A stretch of DNA of 64,000 nucleotides from Frederiksenia canicola (GTDB taxonomy: Bacteria; Pseudomonadota; Gammaproteobacteria; Enterobacterales; Pasteurellaceae): contig NZ_CP015029.1 in assembly GCF_011455495.1 (NCBI RefSeq), positions 992,740-1,056,739 of the forward strand, read 5' to 3'. The notes beneath the pieces were generated by a model. That model was given only the letters and a program-made list of their open reading frames with translations, ran no database searches and was not told where the DNA came from. Of the stretch, positions 10,322 through 20,413 are shown piece by piece; within the stretch, counting starts at the first letter, position 1, and each line of letters begins with the position of its first letter. The position numbers and the translations under genes were made by a program.

Positions 10322-10341
10322 AAAGTGATCTTGATCACATT
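10322..10341. promoter_or_regulatory. CRP-like binding site
   Basis: AGTGATCTTGATCACA (10324-10339) matches TGTGA-N6-TCACA in 9 of 10 fixed positions, and its core GTGATCTTGATCAC is a perfect palindrome. It lies between the symporter-sulfatase operon and the divergent TauE gene, so it could serve either or both. Carbon-source control is inferred. Confidence 0.65.
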
Positions 10342-10430
10342 TCAGAAAATTTCTCAAAATATGAGAATGATCATAAATAAAGCCCAAACAACATTGCCAT
10401 AATTAGCACCCAATAATGAAAGGGGGAATT

Positions 10431-11237
10431 ATGAGCCTATCTCTCATCTTAATTTTAATTGCTTGTGGCATTCTCGCAAATTTCATGTCAGCGTTATTTG
10501 GCATTGGTGGTGGGGTATTGATTGTACCCGTGTTAAGCACACTTTTTCCTGACTTACCTTTTCAAATGATCTCCGCAACCTCCCTCACCATTGTGATGGG
10601 AACGGCCTTAATCAATCTCTACTATTTTTATCGGCAACATATTCAAATTAGCTATAAAGCAATGTTGGTTTGGTCGGTAGGCATGTTGATTGGTGCTCAA
10701 ATTGGCTTTGAAAGCAGCTTTTACTTGCCGAAAAATATTATTATCGGAGTGTTTATTATCACGCTTTTACTGCTTGCTATTCGAACATTATGTTTTTACA
10801 ACACTGCAAAATATAGTGAGAATCTGACCGCTTGTGAGTTGCCAAAAGGCATTTTTCTTTGTCTATTTGGCGGAACCGTGGCAGGAATGACGGGGATTGG
10901 CGGCGGGTCAGTGATGGCTCCTCTGATTGCACAGCTTAAAAGCGTGAAGCCGCATCAAATTGCGGTCTATTCTAACTACATGATGGTGATAGGTGGGCTT
11001 GGCAATATGTATGGCTATGTAACGAAAACACCTGAATTACAATTGGATAACTCATGGCAGCTAGGCTACATCAACTTTTCGGTGGCTGCCTTGGTCGTTT
11101 TAAGCTCTTTTTTCACGAGTTTTGTGTCAATGAAAGTGAAAGGCAAATTGCAACCAGACCTTACTCGTAAATTACTTGGCATCATTTTGTTGCTGATCGC
11201 CACTTACATGTTTGTCTTACAGCATTTATCATTTTAA
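10431..11237 (+). CDS. TauE/SafE family membrane transporter
   Basis: Inner-membrane protein of 268 aa with about 8 transmembrane segments in two similar halves, each opening with a glycine-rich motif (GIGGGVLIVPVL near residue 25, GMTGIGGGSVMAPLI in the second half). The family includes exporters of sulfite, sulfoacetate and related anions. The ATG at 10431 is preceded by AGGGGG; an in-frame ATG 15 bases earlier would place that site inside the gene. It is divergent from the symporter-sulfatase operon, which suggests (inference only) removal of sulfur anions produced by desulfation. TauE members are often annotated without proof of substrate. Confidence 0.85.
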   Translation: MSLSLILILIACGILANFMSALFGIGGGVLIVPVLSTLFPDLPFQMISATSLTIVMGTALINLYYFYRQHIQISYKAMLVWSVGMLIGAQIGFESSFYLPKNIIIGVFIITLLLLAIRTLCFYNTAKYSENLTACELPKGIFLCLFGGTVAGMTGIGGGSVMAPLIAQLKSVKPHQIAVYSNYMMVIGGLGNMYGYVTKTPELQLDNSWQLGYINFSVAALVVLSSFFTSFVSMKVKGKLQPDLTRKLLGIILLLIATYMFVLQHLSF

Positions 11238-11338
11238 CAAGCGGTCAGTTCCTTAAGATTTTTTGCAAAAATTCAAATTGGAGAAAAAGGGAGTTTTCAG
11301 TATAATCGGCACAATTTTTTTATGTTAGGAACATCACA

Positions 11339-13219
11339 ATGATTGAAAAAATGCACGATAAGAGCAGCAGTCTTGCTTTTAAAATTATTTTTGCATTAGT
11401 GTCGGTATCCTTCGTGCTTGGTGGGATCGGAACCGGTTTTTTACGAGCAGATACCTCAGCGGTGAAAGTCAATGGCGAAGAAATTTCACAATACGCCTTT
11501 AGCCAAGCAAAAAACCGCCAACAAAATGCGATGAATGCTCAGTTAGGTGAGCGTTTTTGGGATTTACTAGACAACCCAGAATACAACAAACAGTTTAACC
11601 AGTCGATTTTAAACGGTTTAATTGAAGATGAATTGCTTCGTCAATATGCCAAGCAACTGAAATTGGGCGTAAGTGTTAATCAAATCAAGTCTGAAATTGT
11701 GAATTCGCCGAATTTCCAAAAGGATGGTAAGTTTGATAACGCACTTTATCAGCAACTATTGCGTAACAATAATATCAGTGCGGATCAATATGCTTCCATC
11801 GTTTATGAAGGTGTGCTTTTTTCGCAACTGCAAGAAGGTATTGTGGATAGTTATTTTACGGTACCAGTACAGCAAGAACAGTTAGCAAAATTGTTGCTTC
11901 AAAAGCGTTCAGTGCGTTTAGCGACGCATTCATTGGCAAAAGAAACAGACACTCAAGTTGCCTCTAACGAAGAACTGCAAACTTACTATGATGCACATAA
12001 AGCAGAGTTTATCAATCCTGAAAAATTAACGGTTGAATATGTTCGTATTACGCCAAAAGATTTAGCGTCTCGGATCCAAATTACCCCGGAGCAGATTGAC
12101 ACTTACTACCAAACCAATCGTTCTCAATTTGTTACCCAAGGCGAAGCGAAAATTGCACATATTCAAGTGGCTGATGAAAATACAGCAAATGAAATTGCTC
12201 AACAACTTAACGCAGGTGGCGATTTTGCTGCCTTAGCCAAAGAAAAATCAGCGGATAAATTGTCTGCGGTACAAGGCGGTGAACTTGGTTGGGCGAAAGC
12301 AGGTACTTTCCCGAAAGCCTTTGAAGAGGCATTAAACGGCTTACAAGCAGGGCAAGTCAGTCAGCCAGTGAAAGTGGATAGTGCATTCCACATCATCAAA
12401 GTGTTAGAGCGTAAGCCTGAAAATATAGTGCCAGTCGAGAATGTGAAAGAGCAAATTGCCAACATTATTCGTCATGAGTTAGTGGCAACGGAATATTCAG
12501 CAGTTACTCGTGAAATGGCAAACAAAGCTTTTGAAAGTAGTGGCTCACTTGAAAGTGTTGCACAATTAGGCAATGTTAAAGTCGAAAAAACGGAAGCATT
12601 TAGTCGTGATAGTGTACCTGCAGTATTGAACCACGATAAAGTGTTAAAAGTGCTATTCGACGGTGAATTACGTCAAAATGGACAAAATTCCGATGCGATT
12701 GATTTAACCAATGGCAACCATATAGAAACGATGTTTGTTCGTGTAAGTGACTACAAGGCTCAAAGTAATCAAACCTTTGACGAAGCGAAAGTTGCCGTTG
12801 AACGTGCAGTAAAACGTGAAAAAGCGGAAAAAGCATTATTAGCGAAAGCAGAAGAGCAAGTAAAAGCCTTGCAAGAGGGCAACGCACAGGCGGTAAGTTT
12901 TGCTCCAGAGCAAACGTTAGTTTTTGCTGAAGCACAAATTACTCATCCCGTGTTAACCAAAACTATTTTTTCAATGGCAAGGCCTAAGGATAAAACGGCT
13001 TATCAAGTGGCACGCAATGCAGAAGGCGATGTGATTATTGTTGGCTTAGATAAAGTGGAAGATGGAAAAGTAGAAGACTTCAAACCGCTTGAAGCCCAGT
13101 TCAATCAAGCTGATCGCCTTGTGTTGCGTTATAATCTTGTGCAGGATTTACGCGAGCGAGCAAAAATCGAGTTTAATGAAGATTTTATCGAGCAAATCAA
13201 TACATTAGACAATAAATAG
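11339..13219 (+). CDS. ppiD: Periplasmic folding chaperone PpiD
   Basis: Membrane-anchored periplasmic chaperone associated with the Sec translocon. The 626-aa protein has a short cytoplasmic N-terminus, one transmembrane segment (about 14-34), a SurA/PpiD-like N-terminal chaperone region, a parvulin-type PPIase domain (about 270-358, with GGDFAALAKEKS and GGELGW) and a long C-terminal region. The length is typical of PpiD. An uptake-sequence core lies in the upstream gap. The genes that follow are unrelated and may be an insertion. Confidence 0.93.
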   Translation: MIEKMHDKSSSLAFKIIFALVSVSFVLGGIGTGFLRADTSAVKVNGEEISQYAFSQAKNRQQNAMNAQLGERFWDLLDNPEYNKQFNQSILNGLIEDELLRQYAKQLKLGVSVNQIKSEIVNSPNFQKDGKFDNALYQQLLRNNNISADQYASIVYEGVLFSQLQEGIVDSYFTVPVQQEQLAKLLLQKRSVRLATHSLAKETDTQVASNEELQTYYDAHKAEFINPEKLTVEYVRITPKDLASRIQITPEQIDTYYQTNRSQFVTQGEAKIAHIQVADENTANEIAQQLNAGGDFAALAKEKSADKLSAVQGGELGWAKAGTFPKAFEEALNGLQAGQVSQPVKVDSAFHIIKVLERKPENIVPVENVKEQIANIIRHELVATEYSAVTREMANKAFESSGSLESVAQLGNVKVEKTEAFSRDSVPAVLNHDKVLKVLFDGELRQNGQNSDAIDLTNGNHIETMFVRVSDYKAQSNQTFDEAKVAVERAVKREKAEKALLAKAEEQVKALQEGNAQAVSFAPEQTLVFAEAQITHPVLTKTIFSMARPKDKTAYQVARNAEGDVIIVGLDKVEDGKVEDFKPLEAQFNQADRLVLRYNLVQDLRERAKIEFNEDFIEQINTLDNK

Positions 13220-13259
13220 TGATAAAAACGGGGAGTGCTGTAAAAGGACAGTTTTACAA

Positions 13260-14531
13260 ATGGCAAAACGAATAAAACCCATTAAGTGTCCGCAATGTGG
13301 TGCAACACAAGCTACCGAAACCAAACCTGATTATTACCGTTGTAATAGCTGTAATTCTGCGTTTTTTATCGATAGCGATGATATAAATATCAATCATCGA
13401 CATACCTACGATACACCCCAAATTTCGATTAAAAACCTAAAAACACTCAAATTGTTAGGTATCGGAATTGCCGTATTTTTTCTGATAATGATGGTCATCT
13501 CATTGCTGCCATCTAAATCAACCTATTCTCCTGCTACTGTTCAAGCAAACAAATCCTATTGGGATATTGAGGCAGTTATCCCCACCGCCAACAAAGAGGG
13601 CGAACCGATTGCCATAGCGGTGGGCGATATTATTTCTGGTAATCATCCTAACGAAATCTACAAGCCTACTTTTGGCTTTTTTTACGCCAAAACCTTCAAA
13701 GAAATTGCCGCGGTACCGATTGAGATAGAAAAAGTGCTCAAAGTTCGTTGGAAAAAAATGGACGAAGGCAAAACCTATGTTGTAATCAATGAAAATCGTT
13801 TGTTTTTGTTAGATGAAAAAACATTGAGCATCAACGAAATAACACCGCAAAGCATCCGATTGCCTGAATTCGACAAAGGATTTGCCAAGGTAGAAACAAA
13901 CAGTGCTTACCAAAATTCACTTCGCATCACCAACAACTTGGGTAAAGAATATTATTATTTTCCAATGATGAATAAGGCATTTCGTGAGGACGCTTATGCA
14001 GAAGTAAACCGTGCTATTTTAGAATCTCCGACAGCACCACAGGAGGTAACTCGATTTGCTTTTTCAAAAGCATCTCTTTCTAAAGACGAAGGCGTGGAAG
14101 ATAAACTGCCTGGGCTTTTTAAAGTAAAAACACAAGGGCAAATGGGGTATCCATATAAGTGGCTTTATTTGCGTTGGAGTAAAAAGGGGTTGTATATAGA
14201 CAAAGAGTCACGAGTTACGTCTTATGAAAATTTTACTCCTGAGCGAACTTATTTAAAACCTGAAGTATTGCATTACGATGAAAATGAGGTGTTTATCCTT
14301 TTCAAATACGAGTTGGCAGAAGGCAGTCCCTACTTTTTCCAAGGGCTTGATGCACAGACGGGCGAGGTAAAATTTACCTTACAACGTAAAGACATGGATT
14401 ATCTGAGAGATGATTATGTTGCTAAAACAAAAGACGGTTATTTAATAACGCTCCACGGTATTTTCCTGCTAAACACAAAAGAAGGAAACTTAGAGGAGCT
14501 TGAGCTTAGAGAAGCATTAACGCAAAGGTAA
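13260..14531 (+). CDS. Zinc-ribbon, single-pass membrane protein of unknown function
   Basis: I do not recognise a named family. The 423-aa protein begins with a zinc ribbon (CPQCG at 10-14, then CNSC), has a polar linker, and one transmembrane segment near residues 63-83 (LLGIGIAVFFLIMMVISLL). A large extracytoplasmic domain of about 330 residues follows, rich in beta-type repeats that mention little but hydrophobic/aromatic strands. The predicted topology is ribbon in the cytoplasm, large domain outside. The next gene starts 12 bases downstream, so the two are one operon with the small membrane protein at 15583. The ribosome site is weak (AAGGA, about 14 bases before the ATG). It lies between ppiD and phoH and looks like an accessory insertion. 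Confidence 0.7.
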   Translation: MAKRIKPIKCPQCGATQATETKPDYYRCNSCNSAFFIDSDDININHRHTYDTPQISIKNLKTLKLLGIGIAVFFLIMMVISLLPSKSTYSPATVQANKSYWDIEAVIPTANKEGEPIAIAVGDIISGNHPNEIYKPTFGFFYAKTFKEIAAVPIEIEKVLKVRWKKMDEGKTYVVINENRLFLLDEKTLSINEITPQSIRLPEFDKGFAKVETNSAYQNSLRITNNLGKEYYYFPMMNKAFREDAYAEVNRAILESPTAPQEVTRFAFSKASLSKDEGVEDKLPGLFKVKTQGQMGYPYKWLYLRWSKKGLYIDKESRVTSYENFTPERTYLKPEVLHYDENEVFILFKYELAEGSPYFFQGLDAQTGEVKFTLQRKDMDYLRDDYVAKTKDGYLITLHGIFLLNTKEGNLEELELREALTQR

Positions 14532-14543
14532 AATCAAATTATT

Positions 14544-15545
14544 ATGGGCATACTCAACATTTTTAGCAATCAACTTTCCGCTGTCATTGAGTGGAAAAAT
14601 CCGAAACCGAATGTAATTTGGTGGAAATATCCATTAAAACGCGATGAAGTTATTAATGCCAGCAAACTTATTATCGCTCCCGCACAAGGCTGTGCTTTGG
14701 TGTACGAAGGGGCTTTGGTGGAAATCATCGAAGAAGAGGGGATTTATAATCTCAAAACCGACAACCATCCGTTTATCACTACGCTTACCAAATTGCGTCA
14801 GAGTTTTGAAAGTGAACACAAGCTCAAAATTTATTTTTTCCGTAAGGCACAGATTCTCAATCAGCGTTGGGGGACACCAAGCCCAATTAAATTCATCGAT
14901 AGTACTTATAAAATCCCTGTGGAATTGGGGGTAAACGGCAATTTTTCATACAAAATTGCCAATCCTAAACATTTTTACACGGAAATTATCGGCGAAACCG
15001 ATGAATTTATGGCTGAAACAATGAGCCAATCCGTAGCCGAACGCATTCCGCAACTTATTGCTGAAATCATTCATGAAAAGCGGTATTCCTACATTGAAAT
15101 TGACGGAAAAATTCACGACATTGCCCGTGATATCTCCTTAAAGATCAGTGACGAATATCAAAATTTAGGGCTAGCACTCACGGATTTTCGTATTGTAGGA
15201 ACGCAATTTGATGAAGCAACCCAAGAGCGTATTGGGCGTGTTGCCGATGTGGCTGCCGATGTACAAGCGGCTCAGCAAGCGGGATTGGATTATGTAGAAT
15301 TGGAAAAACTGCGTGCTTTACGCGATGCGGCTCGTAATGAAGGCGGGCTGGCTGGTGCAGGGCTTCAATTTGGTGTGGGTATGGAAATTGGTAAAAAGTT
15401 CAACGAACAAACCGAGACTACTCTGACCAAAGGAAGTGCCGATGCTGCCGAACAGCTTCGTAAACTAAAAATCTTGCTGGACGAAAACATCATCACTTCG
15501 GAAGATTTCGAGCTTAAGAAGCAAGAAATCTTAAGAAAAATGTAG
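14544..15545 (+). CDS. SPFH/band 7 domain protein with C-terminal SHOCT domain
   Basis: Protein of 333 aa with an SPFH (prohibitin/flotillin-like) region at about 35-245, including SVAERIPQLIAEIIHEKRYS and LGLALTDFRIVG. A glycine-rich linker follows (GGLAGAGLQFGVGMEIG), then a 30-residue SHOCT motif at the end (EQLRKLKILLDENIITSEDF). This is the layout of the YdjI/'virion core protein-like' SPFH group. Such proteins oligomerise at membranes; the role here is unknown. No Shine-Dalgarno sequence is visible before the ATG (upstream is AAATCAAATTATT). It is the middle gene of a three-gene module and is probably translated together with its neighbours. Confidence 0.85.
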   Translation: MGILNIFSNQLSAVIEWKNPKPNVIWWKYPLKRDEVINASKLIIAPAQGCALVYEGALVEIIEEEGIYNLKTDNHPFITTLTKLRQSFESEHKLKIYFFRKAQILNQRWGTPSPIKFIDSTYKIPVELGVNGNFSYKIANPKHFYTEIIGETDEFMAETMSQSVAERIPQLIAEIIHEKRYSYIEIDGKIHDIARDISLKISDEYQNLGLALTDFRIVGTQFDEATQERIGRVADVAADVQAAQQAGLDYVELEKLRALRDAARNEGGLAGAGLQFGVGMEIGKKFNEQTETTLTKGSADAAEQLRKLKILLDENIITSEDFELKKQEILRKM

Positions 15546-15582
15546 TTTTTGAATTTTTCACTTAATTCTTTAAATTTAAAAA

Positions 15583-15828
15583 ATGAAATACATTATTGGA
15601 ACGATTGTAGTGCTGATTGTTTTATCGATCGGAGCTTATTTTTTAGCAGATTTGTGGGGATACACACTCATTACTCCCGAAGATCTTAAAAAAAATGCTA
15701 TTACTGTGATGATTGTAGGCACGGTATTGATTTTGCTATTGATTCTTGTGCCGTTTTTCTTCAAAAATAATGCAAAAGGCTACATCGAAAAACACCAAGG
15801 AATTGCACAGCCTAAAAAGAAACCGTAG
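15583..15828 (+). CDS. Small two-pass membrane protein
   Basis: Unrecognised 81-aa protein with two hydrophobic segments (about 3-24 and 41-62) and a basic tail ending in KPKKKP. It follows the SPFH gene by 37 bases on the same strand. The ATG is preceded by AT-only sequence with no Shine-Dalgarno, as for the SPFH gene. The reading frame is a plausible real gene because it completes the operon and has a coherent membrane-protein composition. No function is proposed. Confidence 0.65.
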   Translation: MKYIIGTIVVLIVLSIGAYFLADLWGYTLITPEDLKKNAITVMIVGTVLILLLILVPFFFKNNAKGYIEKHQGIAQPKKKP

Positions 15829-15849
15829 AAAAGTAGCATCGTACTGTAA

Positions 15850-15895
15850 CAAGCGGTCAGTTATTTGCAAAATGTTGCCAGAAACTGACCGCTTG
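15850..15895. terminator. Uptake-sequence dyad between the SPFH module and phoH
   Basis: CAAGCGGTCAGTT (15850-15862) and AACTGACCGCTTG (15883-15895) form a perfect 13-base inverted pair between convergent genes, with TTTGCAAAA inside the loop. Likely bidirectional terminator and uptake site. Confidence 0.6.
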
Positions 15896-15898
15896 CTG

Positions 15899-16966
15899 TT
15901 AAAGCTGTTCAGCCTGTTCTAAGATTTTCTGCTGTTCGGCTTCTAATTTGGCTAAACGGCGTTCTTCTCTACGCTGCTCGTCTGCGGCTTCCCAAATGTC
16001 GTAGGCTTGGACGATTTTTGCCACCACAGGGTGACGCACGATGTCTTGGCTATCGAAGTAGTTGAAGCTCAAATCGGGCACGTCTTTTAATACTTCCATT
16101 GCGTGTTTCAAGCCAGATTTGGTGTTCCGAGGCAAATCAACTTGGGTCACGTCACCTGTAATCACTGCTTTTGAGTTAAAACCGATGCGAGTCAAGAACA
16201 TTTTCATCTGTTCGGTGGTGGTGTTTTGGCTTTCGTCTAAAATAATGAAGGCATCATTGAGTGTTCGTCCACGCATATAGGCAAGTGGTGCAATTTCAAT
16301 CACATTTCGCTCCATCAATTTTTGGGCACGTTCAAAGCCGAGCATTTCAAATAACGCATCGTACAAAGGGCGTAAATAAGGCTCAATTTTTTGCCCTAAA
16401 TCTCCAGGCAAGAAACCGAGTTTTTCGCCTGCCTCCACCGCAGGGCGGGTGAGTAAAATGCGGCGAATTTCTTGGCGTTCGAGTGATTCCACCGCAGCTG
16501 CTACGGCTAAAAAGGTTTTTCCCGTTCCTGCAGGTCCAATTCCAAAGCTGATGTCGTGACTCAAAATATTGCGTAAATAGGCTTGCTGATGTTCGCCACG
16601 CGGTTTGATCACCCCACGTTTGGTTTTAATCGCAATTTCGTGCCCTGACGATTGCCATTGCCCTTGTAATAACATTCGGCTTTCTTGAATGGCAAGATGC
16701 ACATTTTCTAAATCTAATTCTTTAATTTTACCTTTAATTGGTGCAGTTTCGCTGTAAAGCTGCTGAATGAGTTTGGCACTGTTGTGTAAAACGCTGTGGG
16801 AATAGTGATTTTCTTCGGCAGGTTGTAAGGTGAAAGTAAATGCATGGCGGGCAATGATTAAATTGAAACTTTTTTCAATTAATGCCAAATTCTCATCAAA
16901 TGCACCGCATAAAGATTGCAATCGGGCATTATCTTGTGGTTCAAGGGTGAAAATCAATTCGTTCAA
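15899..16966 (-). CDS. phoH: PhoH-like ATPase (YbeZ)
   Basis: P-loop NTPase of 355 aa related to the N-terminal half of RecD-type helicases, linked to RNA metabolism and ribosome maturation. The Walker A motif GPAGTGKT is near residue 142 and the Walker B-like segment is AFIILDESQNTT. The C-terminus is a charged helix. The start codon is TTG at 16966, with GAGG 7 bases upstream; no nearby ATG fits as well. In many relatives ybeY follows directly; here an uptake-sequence dyad and the SPFH module lie downstream instead, so the usual ybeZYX operon is split. Confidence 0.9.
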   Translation of the reverse strand: MNELIFTLEPQDNARLQSLCGAFDENLALIEKSFNLIIARHAFTFTLQPAEENHYSHSVLHNSAKLIQQLYSETAPIKGKIKELDLENVHLAIQESRMLLQGQWQSSGHEIAIKTKRGVIKPRGEHQQAYLRNILSHDISFGIGPAGTGKTFLAVAAAVESLERQEIRRILLTRPAVEAGEKLGFLPGDLGQKIEPYLRPLYDALFEMLGFERAQKLMERNVIEIAPLAYMRGRTLNDAFIILDESQNTTTEQMKMFLTRIGFNSKAVITGDVTQVDLPRNTKSGLKHAMEVLKDVPDLSFNYFDSQDIVRHPVVAKIVQAYDIWEAADEQRREERRLAKLEAEQQKILEQAEQL

Positions 16967-17119
16967 AATTATTCCTCAAAGAATGAAACTGGCAAGAGTG
17001 TAAACAACCTTTGCAAAATTCTCAATGGAACTGACCGCTTGTGACCGACTTTTTTGTGAAGGTTGGAAAAAAATGAGAAGTATGTCAAATTTTTGTAACA
17101 AGAATGTTTACTTTTTTAG

Positions 17120-18175
<1,056 letters not shown>

Positions 18176-18197
18176 TCTCATCTTTTGACGTAAATTG

Positions 18198-18230
18198 AGT
18201 GCGGCAGTGTGAATTCTGTCCGCACTTTTG
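18198..18230 (+). terminator. Intra-operon hairpin between dctP and dctQ
   Basis: AGTGCGGCAG (18198-18207) pairs with CTG-T-CCGCACT (18216-18226), leaving one bulged T, and is followed by TTTTGTTGTTTTT. It would act as a partial terminator, giving more binding protein than membrane subunits. The dctQ ribosome site follows directly. Confidence 0.6.
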
Positions 18231-18248
18231 TTGTTTTTAGGAGTGAAA

Positions 18249-18875
18249 ATGGCTGCTTTAAAATGGTTTTGGGAGCGTTTTGAAGAGTGCTTCATCGCGA
18301 TTCTCTTAATGGTGATGACACTCGTCACGTTTTTTTATGTTGTTTTTAATAATTTATATAACGTTTTTTTTGACCTTGCAGAGAAATTTCCAAGCACTGC
18401 TGCTGTAGCAGAGCCTATTGGTGAATTTATTATGACCACAGCACAAGATATGACATGGAGTGTGGCGGTTACTAAAGTTTGTTTCGGCTGGTTGATTTTC
18501 TTTGGTGCGTCTTATGGTGTGCGTACCGCTGGGCATATTGGCGTTGATGTCTTGGTGAAAAGATTGTCTAAGTCAGGACAACAAGCGGTCAGTTTAGTCG
18601 CAGGTTTTGCGTGTTTAGCCTATGGCTTACTCATCGGTTATGCGAGTTATGAATGGATTTATGCCATGTTCGTGACAGATATTGGGGCTGATGATTTGCA
18701 TCATTTCAATATCAAATTATGGCAAGTGGGGCTCATTATGCCACTTGGCTATGCGTTAATTTCAATTCGCTTTTTACAAATTTTGATCCGTATTTGGCAA
18801 GGTAAGCAAACGAATCTTGGCTTAGCAGATGAAAGTGAAGATGCGTTGAAACTCGCACAAGGAGAAGAAAAATGA
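18249..18875 (+). CDS. dctQ: TRAP transporter small membrane subunit DctQ
   Basis: Small integral subunit of the TRAP transporter, 208 aa with four hydrophobic segments and the WSVAVTKVCFGWLIFFGASY region of the DctQ family. The loop between the first and second segments is longer than usual (about residues 35-70). I chose the ATG at 18249, preceded by TTAGGAGTGAAA; the in-frame TTG at 18228 has no such site. Its stop codon overlaps the dctM start (ATGA), so the two are translationally coupled. An uptake core (ACAAGCGGTCAG) lies inside the gene. Confidence 0.9.
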   Translation: MAALKWFWERFEECFIAILLMVMTLVTFFYVVFNNLYNVFFDLAEKFPSTAAVAEPIGEFIMTTAQDMTWSVAVTKVCFGWLIFFGASYGVRTAGHIGVDVLVKRLSKSGQQAVSLVAGFACLAYGLLIGYASYEWIYAMFVTDIGADDLHHFNIKLWQVGLIMPLGYALISIRFLQILIRIWQGKQTNLGLADESEDALKLAQGEEK

Positions 18876-20154
18876 CCATTTTAGTGCTATTTGCGTTACT
18901 CTTTTTATTGATGTTCATTGGCGTGCCGATTGCGATTTCATTGGGGTTGTCAGGGGCAGTGACGATTATGCTATTTAGCCAAGACTCATTAAGTTCTTTG
19001 GCAATCAAGCTTTTTGAAACATCAGAACACTATACTTTACTCGCCATCCCATTCTTCTTGCTTGCAGGTGCATTTATGACAACGGGCGGCGTGGCAAGAC
19101 GTTTAATTGACTTTGCCAATGCGACGGTTGGACATATTCGGGGGGGTTAGCCATTGCGGCGGTACTTTCTTGTATGCTATTTGCGGCACTTTCTGGCTCA
19201 AGTCCTGCAACGGTTGCCGCAGTTGGCTCGATCGCGATTGCGGGAATGGTGCGTTCTGGCTACCCAGTGGGTTTTGGTACCGGGATCATCTGTAACGCGG
19301 GTACGCTCGGTATTTTAATTCCGCCTTCTGTGGTGATGGTGGTGTATGCTGCCGCCACGGAAACTTCGGTGGGTCGTTTATTTATGGCAGGGGTTGTACC
19401 AGGGTTATTACTTGGCGTTGCGTTGATGGTCGCCATTTATATCGTTGCCCGCATCAAAAAATTACCTGCACAGCCAAGAGCAACCGTCAAAGAGTGGTTA
19501 AGAGCGGGGCGTAAGGCTATTTGGGGCCTACTGCTCATGGTGATCATTTTAGGTGGCATTTACAGTGGTATTTTTACGCCAACAGAAGCCGCGGCCGTTG
19601 CGGCAGTTTACTCTTTCTTTGTTGCGGTCTTTATCTATAAAGATGTCAAACTAAGCGAATGCCCACGTGTATTACTAGACTCAGCAAAACTGAGTGTGAT
19701 GTTGATGTTTATCATCGCAAATGCCATGCTTTTTGCTCACGTGTTGACCACGGAACAGATCCCACAACTGATTACTGAAACGGTATTGAAATGGGAATTA
19801 CAGCCATGGACATTCTTAATCATTGTCAATGTGATCTTATTGATTGCGGGGGCTTTTATGGAGCCGTCGGCGATTATTTTGATCCTGGCTCCGATTCTGT
19901 TCCCAATTGCAGTGCAACTCGGTATTGACCCGATTCACTTAGGGATCATTATGGTGGTGAATATGGAAATCGGTTTGATTACCCCGCCAATTGGCTTGAA
20001 CTTATTCGTCGCTTCAGCGGTGTCAAAAATGCCATTGACAGAGGTGATTAAAGCTGCGATGCCGTGGTTATTACTCTTACTCACATTCCTTATTTTTATT
20101 ACTTATATTCCAGCCATTTCAATGGCTCTGCCGAATTGGATTGGAATTAATTAA
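18872..20154 (+). pseudogene. dctM: TRAP transporter large membrane subunit DctM, one-base frameshift
   Basis: Large permease subunit of the TRAP transporter. The reading frame opens normally at ATGA overlapping dctQ but ends at a TAG at 19148-19150, after 92 residues (..GHIRGG). The rest of the protein continues in another frame (LAIAAVLSCMLFAALSGSS.. up to 20154). The break is at a run of seven G (19140-19146); one extra G would restore a full protein of about 427 aa, the normal DctM length. Outside this point the sequence is well conserved. It may be a recent mutation, a slippage-prone phase-variable tract, or a base-calling error in a homopolymer. As written, the transporter would be inactive unless frameshifting occurs. 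Confidence 0.88.
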
Positions 20155-20166
20155 TTTACGCGTTTA

Positions 20167-20222
20167 CAAGCGGTCGGATCCAGCAAAAAATTTGCAAAAT
20201 GTAGAGCTAAACTGACCGCTTG
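20167..20222. terminator. Uptake-sequence dyad after dctM
   Basis: CAAGCGGTC (20167-20175) and GACCGCTTG (20214-20222) form an inverted pair with two A/T-rich TTTGCAAAA elements between. It probably ends the dctPQM transcript. The 190 bases from here to ccmE hold no gene that I can support. Confidence 0.5.
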
Positions 20223-20413
20223 CTCCTTTAATTTTCATCTCACATTTTTGACGTCTACCAAAAGTTTGAAGATAGTCAAACTTTTGGCATATTGTTGAAC
20301 AATATGTAATGGATTTATTAAACAGATAGGCGATTACTCTTTGCTTTTTTGTTACACTAATCCCGATTTTTTCGCTCAACTTTTTAGGGCGATTTTCTAT
20401 TTTCGGAGTGAAT

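Noticed and set aside
13260-15828. The SPFH module as a known phage-defence system
   Set aside because: SPFH and zinc-ribbon domains alone do not identify any described defence system, and no nuclease, ATPase or reverse transcriptase is in the module.
19174-20154. A separate 326-aa transporter gene starting at 19174
   Set aside because: Its sequence is the continuation of DctM after the G7 frameshift; the ATG at 19174 is an internal methionine without a ribosome site.
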